Assembly: GCA_028023455.1 (NCBI GenBank)
Contig: JAQFVV010006203.1
Span: forward strand, 5,918,821 to 5,982,820
Source: Epiperipatus broadwayi
Lineage: Eukaryota; Onychophora; Udeonychophora; Euonychophora; Peripatidae
DNA length: 64,000 nucleotides
Reading direction: 5' to 3'
Positions within the stretch are counted from its first letter, which is position 1, and every line of letters starts with the position of its first letter. Shown piece after piece: positions 38,242 through 50,444 of the stretch. A model generated the notes under the pieces. The model was not told where the DNA came from. It saw nothing but the letters and a program-made list of their open reading frames with translations, and did no database searches. The translations under genes were made by a program, and so were the position numbers.

Positions 38242-39098
38242 TTGAATATAAATTTTTTATATACTTGGAGTTTTAGATGTAACTTTAAGGGATTTGAACA
38301 CAGACTTTCAAGCTCCCCTCGCTATTCACTTTAACTCAGACAACCAATACAAATGACCACACACACACACACACACGTGAAAAAGATAAATTATCAATAT
38401 ACATATTTCATGCTGAACCAGCACTCATCAGTAGGACCAGATCATCATTTCCCACACACATATATAATCAATGCTTAGTTTATATTAAGATAGAAAATCT
38501 TCAAACTTTAGTGGATAGGCTTCAATCTACTCCACCCTCCAATTCTTCTGCCATCCATACCATTGAAAGTCTGATGTTGGAATGCCTAAATCCCTTATTG
38601 ATGCCAATATTATTGTCATGCCCAAAGTGGACTTTAAGTCCCTTTGACCTATACACAGAAGAGGAATGGCAGAATATAGGCCGAATCTGTAACATTTGAT
38701 TAAATACAATTTTTCATATACTTGGGAGTTTTTGTTTTAAGTTGTAAGTGAATTGAATATAGACTTTCAAGCTCCCCTCAGCTATTCACTCTATTTCATA
38801 CAATTTAATACACATGACCGCACACATGTGAAAAGGATAAATGATCTCCAATATACAAATTTCATGCTGAACCAGTATTCATCAGTTGGTCCAGATCATA
38901 ATCTCCCACACATATATATATAATCAGTGCTTGGTTTATATTAAGATAGCAAATATTCAAACTTTAATGGACAGGCTTCAATCTACTCCAACTTTTCAGC
39001 CATCTATACCATTAGGAAATTTGATAATGGAACATCCAAATCCCTTGTTGATGCCAGTATTATTGTCATGCCCATGTTAACTTAAGGTCACTCTGAGG
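38242..39098 (+). repeat. Two tandem copies of local repeat family 1
   Basis: Unit 1 (38242-38697) and unit 2 (38698-39098) share an opening 'atatacttgg(g)agttt', the 'gactttcaagctcccct' block, 'gctgaaccag', 'ggacaggcttcaatctactc' and 'attattgtcatgccca'. The array starts within about 50 bp of exon C's acceptor, on its intron side. Confidence 0.8.
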
Positions 39099-39543
39099 AG
39101 TCAGAGTGACTTAAAGTCAACATGGCCATGACAATAATAGCGTCATTGACAAGGGCTTTGAGCATTCTATCATCAGATCTTCAATGATATGGATGGCTGA
39201 AGAGTTGGATGATGGAGTAGATTGAAGCCTGTCCATTAAAGTGTGAAGATTTACTATCTTAATATAAACTGAGCACTAATTATATACATTTGGAAAATGA
39301 TGATCTAGACCAGTGTTTCCCAACCTGTGCGCGAGTTGCTTGTTGGTGGCACACGAAAAATAATCAATAATGGCGGACATAAAAAAAATTTTAAATCATA
39401 AAAATATAGAAACATTTTTTTCTATAATTCATAAAAATTATTTTAATTAATAATATTATACAGTAAAGTTGTTAAAATGTACAGTCGATAACAATCTTTA
39501 ATGTTAATGATAAAATTAAAAGTATGATTAAGAAATTAGATTT

Positions 39544-40059
39544 TTGGAAACAATAATATATATAAGTATCGAAAACAATCAATTGGAAGTATTCGAAACT
39601 TTACATATTTTTTTGTTTGAAAATAAGGTTAGTCTGTCTCAAGATATACAAGAAAATATAATAGCTCATTTAACAGGATTAAAATTGACTTTCATGGAAT
39701 ATTTTCCAAAACCCGAAAACACAAATAATAATTGGATTTCAAACCCCTTCTATGCAGAAAATTTAGAAAAAGCTACATCATTATCAATAAAGGATAAACA
39801 AAATTTAATAGAATTATCATGTGACAGAACTTTACAAGTAGAATTCAAACGATACAATGTAATTAATTTTTGGTTAAACATTAAAGAATATGAACAACTT
39901 TCTGAGAAAGCTCTTAAATTATTATTACCATTTACTAGTACGGAATTAGTAGGAAGAGCTTTTTCTTCGTATATTTTTTTAAAAAATAAGTATCGAAGCA
40001 AATTGAATGCAACTGTAGACTTAAGGGTATACCTCGCATCTTTTGAACCAAATTTTTAA
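39544..40059 (+). pseudogene. hAT transposase C-terminal fragment (dimerisation domain)
   Basis: The open 171 codons end with ISEKALK-type sequence: LSEKALKLLLPFTSTELVG, then FSSYIFLKNKYRSKLNA and VDLRVYLASF. This matches the shape of the hAT C-terminal dimerisation domain in ZBED5/SCAND3-like transposases (S-E-x-A-L-x-L-L-x-P-F...F-S...K-x-x-R-x-x-L...D-L-R). The upstream half resembles the preceding helical region. Full-length relatives are normally about 600 residues, so roughly the first 70 percent, including the BED finger and first catalytic acidic residues, is missing. Confidence 0.8.
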
Positions 40060-40216
40060 AAAAAATATGTTGTTCGAAACAAGCACAAAGATCTCATTAA
40101 ATTTATTTTATAAAAATATTTGATTATGATAAGAAAATATACTAATTGGTTTTTTATAATTTTGTGTTTTTATTAGAACCATTTATTAGTAAACGAAATA
40201 TGACAAAATAGTAGAT

Positions 40217-40495
40217 ATGAGTCGGATCAAGGCAAATCAATCTAAATTATTTAATTTGAAAGAATGTATCAGAAAAGGATCATACCCAGAAATTAGACTC
40301 TCATTAATTCTTGATCATCTATTGTGGATTACTAGATGTAAGCTAGTATTTAATCATCAAAATTTTAATCCTATTAACTTCATGCTAAACAATATAAAGA
40401 AAACAAGAACAAGAGATAGCCTGATAACCCCTGAGGTTATTTTTACCATGACTTGGGACATGCTGGATTTATCCTCTCCATGGCCCAACCAATAG
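40217..40495 (+). pseudogene. Open segment inside the hAT element, possibly a LINE 3' fragment
   Basis: The 92 codons include LSLILDHLLWITRCKLVF, then HQNFNPINFMLN and basic residues. A hydrophobic helix with W-x-x-R-x-x-x-V-F is common near the C-termini of LINE ORF2 proteins. The downstream 'taatgtaataatgtaatctttaataaat' looks like a LINE-type short-repeat tail. I therefore infer a 5'-truncated LINE insertion carried inside the hAT. It has no resemblance to the neighbouring transposase fragment. The identity is tentative. Confidence 0.4.
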
Positions 40496-43400
40496 CAAGA
40501 TGCTCCGAAAAAGAGAAAACAGACTCAAATTTGGGAAAACCAAATGAAGGAATGAGAAAACACTTTGAACAAAATATGTACCAAATAACCTTTAATGTAA
40601 TAATGTAATCTTTAATAAATTATTTTGGAAAAAATATGAAACTTTGAACAAACACATACATATAAATATGTTACAGTGAGTTTATAATCTGGCATGACAT
40701 TTAGGCGTGTTTCAATGTAATTTATCTCATTATGAGATGTGAATACATACATGGTCACCCTATAATATTTATAATGCAAATAAAATAACACACTCGCAAT
40801 AACAAATTTCACGAAATACAATCATTTTTACGAAGTGGTACAATTTAGCGTGATGTACTACCAAGTGGTACGTGAGCCAAAAAAGGTTGGGAAACACTGA
40901 TCTAGACCAATTGATGAGTGCTGGTTCAGCATGAAATATGTATATTGGAAAACATTTATCTTTTTTACATGTGTGTGATAATGTGTATCAGTTGTATGAG
41001 ATAGAGCAAATAGCATAAGGGAGCTTGAAAGTCTGTGTTTAAGTCCCTAATAAATTATTTCTATAATAAAAAGTTAATTTGAAAGACATTATTGATAATA
41101 ATAATTTATTTTCTTTTATGTGTCTCCAAATATCTTAAACCACTTAGGCAATAAAACAAATAATAGGTGATGCTAATTACTAAATTCTCTACATTTTTTG
41201 CTTTTATAATAGCTAATATATAATAATTTAAGCAAAATATCATTTGACTTTCTCTGTTCATTTTCAAAGCCTGCAGGTAGAAGCAGTAATTACTATATTT
41301 ATATTCTAGAACAATCTATTGTAAACTTAAGTAAAGATGAAAAACAAATGTGAGATGATAAATCTTAGCCTCACAGAAGATTACCAATAATCAGAAAATG
41401 ATCTGGAGATGTAGATATAGCACATGTATCTACTAACCAATTATAAATCAAGCTTACAATAAATAGCTGAGTTAAGTATAGTGAATTACTGCTCTTAATG
41501 TATACACAGTATTATTTTATTATTGAAATGGGAATGTAAATTAAAAAATATAAATATGTTGACATTGTACTTTGATTTGTATTGATTTTTAAAAATAAAA
41601 AAGTAATTTTAAATTGTTTAAATATATATATATATTAATTATCATATATTTTTCTAAAACTTTTTATTTTATTGATCAAGTTTTTTTTTTAAATAATCTT
41701 AATCTATTTTTTATTACATATATATTATATTAGTAGACACAAGTATGTATATAGATATGAGTATTTTTAAGGCTAAAAAAATCAAATGCTTTTTTACAGT
41801 TTTCCTTTGTTTAAGGATATACAAGACAGTATTCATAAATAAAATTCTAGAAAGGATCCTGATTGCTGCTATAGCTTGATATTTTAGTAACATCATGTGA
41901 ATTACAAAGAAGAGATGTGAGTGTAACTTTATATCATTGAATTCGAAATTAATTAATTGAGAGGAAATAGGGCAAGTAAAATAAATATTGGTGGAAATCA
42001 TGGAGAACTTCTGCAAGTAACCCCTAAATATAAGATGATCTTCTTTTTTTTTAAAAAAAGGGTCTTTTGTCTGTCTACTTCCTATTTTTTAATTTGTTAT
42101 ATTTAAAAATGTTTAGTTCCATCAAAATTTATCATAAGACCATTATTGATTGTATGAGTAGCAAAAGAAGAAGAAAAAATTGTTTTCTGATTTAGAACAT
42201 TCCTATGTTCTTTGAAAATCCAACTCTCATTTTGATCTGGTCAATATAAGCAGAGAAATAGCCTCAGATTTGTTCATACAATAAAAAAAAAAACGATACT
42301 TTTTTCCCCCACCTAAATCAACAAATATTGATATCACTTGAAAATCATGGAGGTTGTGAATTTTCAGTGCTTACATATAAGATGTGCTGTGATGAAATTT
42401 GATGACACAAACAAATGTCTAAATAAAGACAAATGTTTAAATAAACATATTTACAATGGAAAATAATTACTTTTTTACATGTTAGATAATATTCTGATCA
42501 TTCAAAGAGTTGTGACTTAAAATGTTCGATTCACTGCTAATTTTACAATTTAAAGTATGTCATGAAAGACTGCTGGGATGACTAATTGACCATTTGGCAA
42601 AAGTAAGGCATACATGTGATTTATTATTATCCAGCTTTAATTCGTACTGAGTAAATTTTTTAAACGATTTTTTTATCCAACAAAATGATTAAAATTTGGG
42701 AACTGCCTGCTATTGAGAATAATGCAGTTCACTACTTTCAAAAGATGATCATGGACTGGAATAACTATCTAAAGAAGTTTGCGCGTGTAGCATATTATCC
42801 CAAGAAAATTGCTTTCATTTGCATTCTGCAGGACATAAAAAACTTCAGTCTGCCCCAGTGATTGTAAGAAACAATATTTTGCTTTTCTTTTTTATTAGAA
42901 TAAATGTACATTGCTAAAAGTTTGTTACAACAGTATCTGTCAAAAAAAATGTAAATATGTATTTATTTCCACTAAATAAAAGTTATAAGTTGCTATTTTG
43001 TACTAAATAAAGTTACTTGTCATCATTTATCAAAATTGGTGGATTAAGGTTGTCAGAAGATCCCATGCAGATATTATTTTACAAGATTGCAAGGTCAAAA
43101 AAGTATACCCAGACTAATACGTATGTGAAATTTGACAGCAGGTATAATATGTAAGTACCAAATTTCCTTTTTAAATTTATCTTACATTAGACTAATAACA
43201 ATGGATATTTAAAAACAAGAAAACAAGAATGCTGCCTGGTTTTTCCCCTTTCAATTTCATTACAGTCAACATTGGTCATATATATTTTGATAAAAAATAA
43301 AATTCCCTTTAAATATAATAAATAAGAAAAGAGATTTATTGAGAAGCTATGTAGACTCAGTTATTTCAAATAAACGTAACCTTTTAAAGTTTTAAAAAAT

Positions 43401-45900
43401 CACTTATGATTCCCATGATCATGTCATAATTTTGAGTCATCTTGTTTTCATTCTTTTTATTAACTAATTTGAGATTCACATAATTTATAAAATGTTTGAA
43501 ACACCCAATAGCTATATTATTTCAGCCATACTCTCCCTTTAAATAAAGAAGAGCATTTTCAATGGCTGCAAAAATTCAGGTTATTCATTATTTAAAAGTG
43601 AAGTGTGGCTGAAACAATATGGTGTTTCAAATATGTTATATAGATTTCAGTTAGCAATATGCATTGTTTCTATAACACAGTTTATTAACGCTATAACGAT
43701 ATACTCAGATATGTCTTTTGAAATCAAATTATTACTGCCCCCAAAAAATAACTTCAGTCTTACTGAAACATCAGAAAACAGTCTTGAATGCTATACAAAG
43801 ACAAAATAATAATAGGAATCCTTTCAAAGATCATTCATCTACTTATCACTCTTATGGTCTCCTGACTATTCTTACATAAGAGGACATCCCTTCCCCTCCA
43901 GTATTTTGTCTATATACATGTTTCATTCAGAAGAAAGTGAACATGTAAATTAATATGCAAATCATCAAAGTTGGAAGCGAAACATTTTACAAGTGATATT
44001 ATAAGAGGACATTATTTGGCTGTTTAATAATAAATGAAGTAGGTATTTTTACAACATAATCACAAATAGAAAATGTCTACAAGACTATCACTAATCCTAC
44101 TGGCAGTCAAATATATTTTTAAATGATGTGATTATAGTCCTGTAATAACTGGAGTTATGGGTCTCAATTAAGCATCAACAAGCATACAGGTATTAATATT
44201 TGAGTTATATTATTGAGAGCACTGAAGGCCAGTGACAATATCAACAATGCTGCCTATCTTTACTTCAGTGAACCAAAGATTAAAAAATACAGAGTTTGAA
44301 CTTCACATACTTTCAGTAATTTCCATTAACTATAAAACCTTCCCAAAATCACCGAGTGGCTGAGTTATATAACAGTAATAATAACACTAGAAATGATCAC
44401 AACAATAATTAAGCAATTAATCAAAGCATATGATATAAAGTCAATTTAAGTCAGTTACAATCACCAGGAACCCACTTGTTCCAATCTAACTAACTACTAG
44501 CTCAAGCCCTAAGAAATTAAAACCCTATCAATAATTATATCTTAATGATGAATGGACGCATATGTGGCAAATAGTTTGATATATTTTTTTTTTAAAGAAA
44601 AAATATCAAAAAAATTATTGCAATTAAAAAAGACAAAGGATAACAACAATGATTATAATTCAGTTATAAACTTGCAGATCACTTATATATATATACATCT
44701 TTAAAAAGTACATAAACCAAAAGTGACTGTTTTATGCATCATTGACTGGCTTTGATGACAATAGAAAAAAGCAATAGCGGAAAGCGATGACTTCATGTCA
44801 AGCTATTTCTAGGTAATCAAACATGGAAACAAAATAAAGAATTAATTAAATGATTATTTTAGCCCAATAAATCTATAATGTCTGCATAATAATAGGTCAG
44901 CACGGCAAAGTACAAGCTGCATGTGTTCATGACCAGAAGGGAGAACAAAAAAAAAAAAACCATCATTGAGAGGTCTTGCTTTTCTTTTTTTTTAATTTTT
45001 TTCTTTTAAAAAATTAGCCTTCACTAATGAATGTCAACATAATCATTCGAAACTTTCGAATGCAAGCTGCAGAATAACATACCTACTTAAACTAACTTTA
45101 GAAAACCAAATTGACGACATTTGAAAGACCAAGAGAAACCCAAACTGACAATAACAAAACTGAACTACAACTACATGGTAGCAAATTATCACTAAAATAA
45201 CGGAAGTCAGCAAATTTTTTTTTCAACTTACTAGAACTTTAAAAAAAAATTAATAATAACAGTGGTCTATGAGGAGAGGAAGACAAAAGTGATGGAGAAG
45301 TAAAGCATTAATATCGACCTCAAACTACAATATTCTACCATGAATCAATGTTACAATGCAATGTGTAGGGGCATTGCTGAGAAACTCATAAGCAACAAGA
45401 ATGACCATATAGAGGGAAATGTCAAGAGCCTGCAGCATTCCATCAAGATTTTTATTTCGAGGGAGACCACGTGAGAATAGTCCGACCTTACCACCAGTGA
45501 AGTTAAAAAATGTGAACTCTTTATGCAGACTTTACCCCAGAAAGAATGGATTTGCCTAAATGTTGTTATCAGCAAGGTGAAAGACACTCATTCACCCATA
45601 TACTATTTTTAAATCACCATGACAAATGCAAATGGTTATTGTAATCTTTATTTTGTTTTATGTTAGAGAAACCTTTGTGAATTAGCATAGAAAAGGTGAT
45701 TTAATCATAAAAGGGAGGGGAAAGTTAATCTTAGATATTTTTTTTAATAAAATGTAATGTTCCCAACTCCAATATCTTGACATGAACCGTCCAATTGAAG
45801 ATAGAGGTAACATTTTTTTTATCTCTACACATTAATTACAGTCACTGTTGACAGAACAGAATTTTCATTGTTTGTTCATCGTTACATTAACTCCTGTTTA

Positions 45901-46100
45901 TTTATTCATTTTTCAGTATGATTGCCTAATACTCTTTGAGTAAATATTCTATACGTAACATTAGGAATTTACACTATTGAATACGAGGAAAACTCTAAAA
46001 CAATTTATTCATTTTTCGGTATGATTGCCTAACATTCGTGTGAATGTTCTATACTATAATATTGCGGATTTACACTGTTGAATACGAGGGGGGGGGGGGG
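45901..46100. repeat. Tandem duplication (~103-bp period) ending in a G13 tract
   Basis: 'tttattcatttttcagtatg' at 45901 recurs as 'tttattcatttttcggtatg' at 46004. Both units run through 'gattgcctaa' to 'tttacact(a/g)ttgaatacgagg'. The second unit continues into 13 consecutive G at 46088-46100, the longest G run in the window. Divergence between units shows the duplication is not recent. Confidence 0.8.
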
Positions 46101-48103
46101 CCTAAAAAAGAATCCCAGGATCTGCATGTGAAATAGACACTCATTGGAATTTAGTAATACGTCTATGTATAATATTAAATTACCAATTTAGTTAATTTTT
46201 TTTTAGTAATATCATTTTTTCATTTACATCTGCATTTACTGTAAATAGCAATTGTCAAGTGAATGGAATGAATTTCTACTGCAGAAAAGGGAATCACATA
46301 CAAGGTAGAAAATCATAATTGGTATTGAATGCTATACAAATTGTTCATCATTGTTAAACATTTTGTTAATAAGTAAACCTTGTTAATTTTGTTTCATATC
46401 AAATTCAGTCTCTCTTATACATTTAATCAATACACACTCTACATTTAATCAATACACACTTATTCAACTTCATACATCATTTAAATGCACCCACACATAC
46501 ACCCATATAAACCCTTATGTAATCAGATAGGATAAATTATTATGCATGTATGATCAGATCACCATCAACATAGAAATATGATAATTAATTTCCCTAACTG
46601 ATTCCATTCCTGAAGAGAGTCAAATGCGATAACTCCCCGAGTTCAAATACTAGTGCAAAACATGGCTAGAAAGGGGAAAGAGGTAGATAAAATAATCCAA
46701 ATCATATCTGAAATTTACTAGAACTGTGACCTAGCATATTGGAGATAATTATTGTCAGGGGTTAGGCATTTCAGAGTGTCATCACAAAGATCCTACCACA
46801 AGACCCAAAGATTGACCATAGTTAGTAGCTTTCCTTTTATCTGTGTGCAAATGCCTGGCCTGTTACATCTGGTGCTTTAACTTTAGGGGCATGAAACAAG
46901 AAATGTCCAGGATAAAAGATAACACAATAAATATAGGCAGAATTTATGCCTTCAAAAAAAAAAAAAAATGATTCAACGGTATGATATGATATATAGAGAG
47001 ACCAACAAACAAAACACTAAATGGTTAATAAACTAAAATTTAAAATAGTAGAGGCAGGCAGATAAAAGTTAAGGTCTATACTGGTATGCTAAAATTTAAA
47101 ACTAAACAAATAAGTATCACAACCAAGCACCAAGGTAATTGGAATGGCAATCAAATACAGAGATATACTAAACCAGATAAAACCTATAATATTCAGAAGT
47201 GGAAAACAGTTAAAATATGTGAGTAATAAGAAAATGGAGGAGATACCGTAGGGCAATAATGATGAAATAGCGCTATCTGCTATTAACAGTAGGGAGGAAT
47301 CTCAAGCTGTAAGGTGCCTAGTGGATCCATAATTGATGATGACCACCTTTCACAAATGCCAACCACAAGTAAGGAAAATCCGCAAACTATCGAAACCCAA
47401 GAATCTGATGGAACATATGCAGCTAAGTAGCTCAAGCCCATGAGGAACCAATGACAATGAAGGAGATGTTTATACTACTGTCCTGGCAAATGAATGAGAT
47501 GAATGGAGATATGAAAACAAAACTGATTAGTATGGAAATTAAATTACTATAGTCACCAAGTCTGACTTGTATGAAGGCCAATATGATGACAAGCATGAAT
47601 AACATAGAGACCAAACTATCTTCAGACATGTAACAATTATCACTACATGTAAGCAATTTACAGGGAGAGCATTTGGATTTGAGGCAATCAGTTAAAGAAA
47701 TCAAGGAAGAGCTGGATAAAGGGATGAAAGATGGAAACAAAGGACCAATGACTTTAGGGATGCTATTGAAAGAAGACATGGCTGTAAATTCCAAGAACTG
47801 GATCAAAGGCAGGAAATCTTCCAGAGTGATACTAGTGATGGCCAAGAAGGGTACCGTTATGACATAATGCCAATGTCGATTCGATAGTCCATCTCAATTT
47901 ACAACATAGTACCAATGCAGAGAGACGCAACAAGGTGGTTGAAGTCATTACGCAAGATTTAAGACACTTACAGGACAAGAGAGCCACCAGCGAGGTCAAG
48001 GGTCTCTCAAACAAAGAATTACGAGAAGGTGATTGGGGAAATCCATGATCAGGTGGCCCAAATGATTGAAGCTATCAACTGAAGACTACAGCTCATGGAG
48101 TCT

Positions 48104-49536
48104 CAGTTTAATCAAGGTCGGTACTGAAACCCCTACTTATATGTATATATAAGTTTGGTTTCAAACTCCTTCACAATAATTTATAATATTATAAAGGTTA
48201 GGTGACAAGATCGAGAAAATGGGAGATCTTATTAATAGTTTAACTATCAACAATCATCTGGCTGTAGATTAAACCCCTACCATCAAATATTTATTTGTTT
48301 CGGGGTAAACCGGCAGTAGTTGAAGACTAACATATTCGGGTAGTAGTATAATCCAGGTAAACAATTCCCTTAACCAGATCTAATTTTAATCAATGATATT
48401 TATTGTAATAAGATATTGATAAAAAGAATTGACGAAGATAAGTTTAAATTTAAAAATAATTTATTTCAATCAACATCAATTAATTTAAATATAATTTATA
48501 ACCAACATCACGATTTAAACATTTTATAAATCAAATTTACAAATTTTAAATTTACATATGATAGGATATTTCATGAACAAAAACATAATCTTAGACATTT
48601 AAATTAACTCTCATTAAAAATAATAATAAAGATTAATACATTTGAGACTCTCCAATCAATAGTTCCTTTTATGTATGATAGAGTTCATATAATGTTAATC
48701 TTCAATATTTACGGATTACAGTGGTGACTACTACTGGTAAATAATAATAATAAAAAATACTAGGATTTTTTTTTGTCGGTGGCTACTTTGCTGTTCTAAT
48801 GGATTGTATCTAACGGTTAGATTTTGTTTATGGAAGAGAATTTATGGTAATGTTGGTTTCTTCTTGGAGACAGTGACTTTTGACGGAGGGTTTCTGTGTT
48901 GTTATCCAGACATTATTTCTCAGGCAGGTTTTGATGGTCTTATTGGACTAACAAGGCTGGGCGAACGTATATTTCCAAAAGTTTTCAGCACTGATTTCTG
49001 TAAACTGACACAGTAAAACTAGACTGAATTTCAAACTCCAACTGAATGTCTGATAAAAAAAAAAAGTCTATTTATATGACGTGTTTTGTTTTAATATTCG
49101 AATATGTTGTCGAAATTCTTTAGATTAATTATTATGACAACGTGTTTCGATTGAATATTTTATTAGTAGTAGCTATTTTAAAATGTGTTGTTTTCATATC
49201 TTTAATTAGCATCACCACTGTGTTTCTTTGAAATAATTTCATTCTTTATTCATTTTCTTTTTTTATATTATTCTTACATGCATACTTTTGTTTACATTCG
49301 CACGCACTAATATAATCTATTACAATAAACTGGAATGAAAAGAGATTTTTTTTCTTTTTTTTTTTTTATATCTTAATAATTTTAACTTTTTACGAAACTC
49401 TTAGTTTGTTTTTTGTTTTTTGTTTTTTTTATAGGAAAACTCCCTCTCCCCTCTTTAAAGTAATTAATTGTAACTTTCAAATTCTTTTTTCCGAAAGATT
49501 TTGATAATAATTTTTATCCAAAAGCTCATGGAGTCT
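48104..49536. mobile_element. Unclassified ~1.42-kb insertion flanked by a 14-bp direct repeat
   Basis: The 14-mer agctcatggagtct occurs at 48090-48103 and again at 49523-49536. The sequence on either side reads as retroelement gag-like DNA, while the inserted part is strikingly more AT-rich. A 14-bp duplication fits target-primed (LINE/SINE-type) insertion better than hAT or LTR insertion. No open frame of note is inside; the best (48804-49016) has no family resemblance I can name. Confidence 0.5.
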
Positions 49537-50306
49537 TTGGCATTGGCACACAAGAAATACTAACCCTGGGAATGGATAGAATTAATAAAGCCCCCAAAGC
49601 CAAAGTCATTGGCAGGAAACAGATTGATGTCAGAGAGGAATTGGAGGTCACTAAAGGGGAGATTAATAAACTAAGCGACCTAAGAAAATGAATCTCTCCT
49701 TTTGATTTTAACCTTGGAGGGGTTGAAAATACCACTAATAAGGTGACCAGGACTCACAAGTGCCTATCCCTCACTTAACTCCCACCAAAATGATCAACTC
49801 CCACCAAAATAATCAACCCATGGAATCACTTGACACAGATTAATGCAATAAATCAATTTGTAAAACTTAAGGTATTTAAAGGAACTACAGAAGAAGCACC
49901 CAGAGAATAACTCAGGAGCCTTAACTTATATTTCTCGGTAAACCGGAACTAGTCATGATGAGGGTGAGAACTCATTGTAGCATATAGCCATTTTCAAGTA
50001 TCTGCATTAATATAATGGGAGTCCCTATTTCAAATCCCCTTGACCTTTGACAACTATCAAACCCTGCTCAACAAGAACAATAAGCAATCTTATATCAACT
50101 TTTCCAAGAAAAATATAGACACATACCAGGAGAGATGCTCACTAAATTTTTTCATTGTCAAGTAACAAAACTTAGAACCCTCAATACCTATCATCTTAGC
50201 GAGAACGAGATTATAAGGATCATCAATGAAAACCTACCACTCGGAATTGAGCAATCTCTCTCTTTTGCACTAATGCATGTAGTATTGAACAAGTCGCTGA
50301 GTTGTT

Positions 50307-50444
50307 AAACAGCATCGAACTAAATTCAAACAACATGGCCAAAGAAAGGAGGACATGGCCATTAATGTTACGTATAAACAGCATCGAACTCAATTCAAAC
50401 AACATGGCCAAAGAAAGGAGGGCAAGGCCATTAATGTCACATAC
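50307..50444 (+). repeat. 69-bp tandem repeat (two units) in the gag-like region
   Basis: 'aaacagcatcgaac' begins at 50307 and at 50376. The two 69-bp units differ at only a few bases. The period is exactly 23 codons, and one frame reads KQHRTKFKQHGQRKE in both units. This suggests duplication of a basic, nucleic-acid-binding-like segment while the element was still coding. Confidence 0.85.

Larger units (their letters stand above)
39311..40899 (+). mobile_element. hAT DNA transposon, internally rearranged, with perfect ends
   Basis: The ends are an exact 16-bp inverted repeat, cagtgtttcccaacct at 39311-39326 and its reverse complement at 40884-40899. They are flanked by an identical 8-bp target duplication, atctagac, at 39303-39310 and 40900-40907. 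The 1589-bp body keeps an open C-terminal transposase segment (39544-40059) and a second, unrelated-looking open segment (40217-40495), but no N-terminal or catalytic region. It interrupts the inverted family-1 copy, so it inserted after the palindrome formed. It could move only with a transposase supplied elsewhere. Confidence 0.93.
39099..41055 (-). repeat. Third, inverted family-1 copy, split by a hAT insertion
   Basis: Starting at the palindrome centre (gtcactctga ggag tcagagtgac, 39087-39110), unit 2 is repeated in reverse complement. 'catggccatgacaataata', 'gattgaagcctgtccatta' and 'tatcttaatataaac' run up to 39310. The unit resumes after the hAT element at 40908 with 'aattgatgagtgctggttca' and ends near 41050 with 'gaaagtctgtgtttaagtcc'. 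The arms span about 350 bp. Confidence 0.85.

Noticed and set aside
45351-45587. 78-codon minus-strand open frame, or its plus-strand counterpart, as a gene
   Set aside because: There is no recognisable domain and no splice context, and it sits in transposon-rich intron. It may be an unclassified repeat remnant.
46753-46890. A 5' LTR end and primer-binding site ('tgtcagggg' to 'tctggtgctttaac')
   Set aside because: No matching second LTR was found, and I could not pair the candidate primer site to a specific tRNA.
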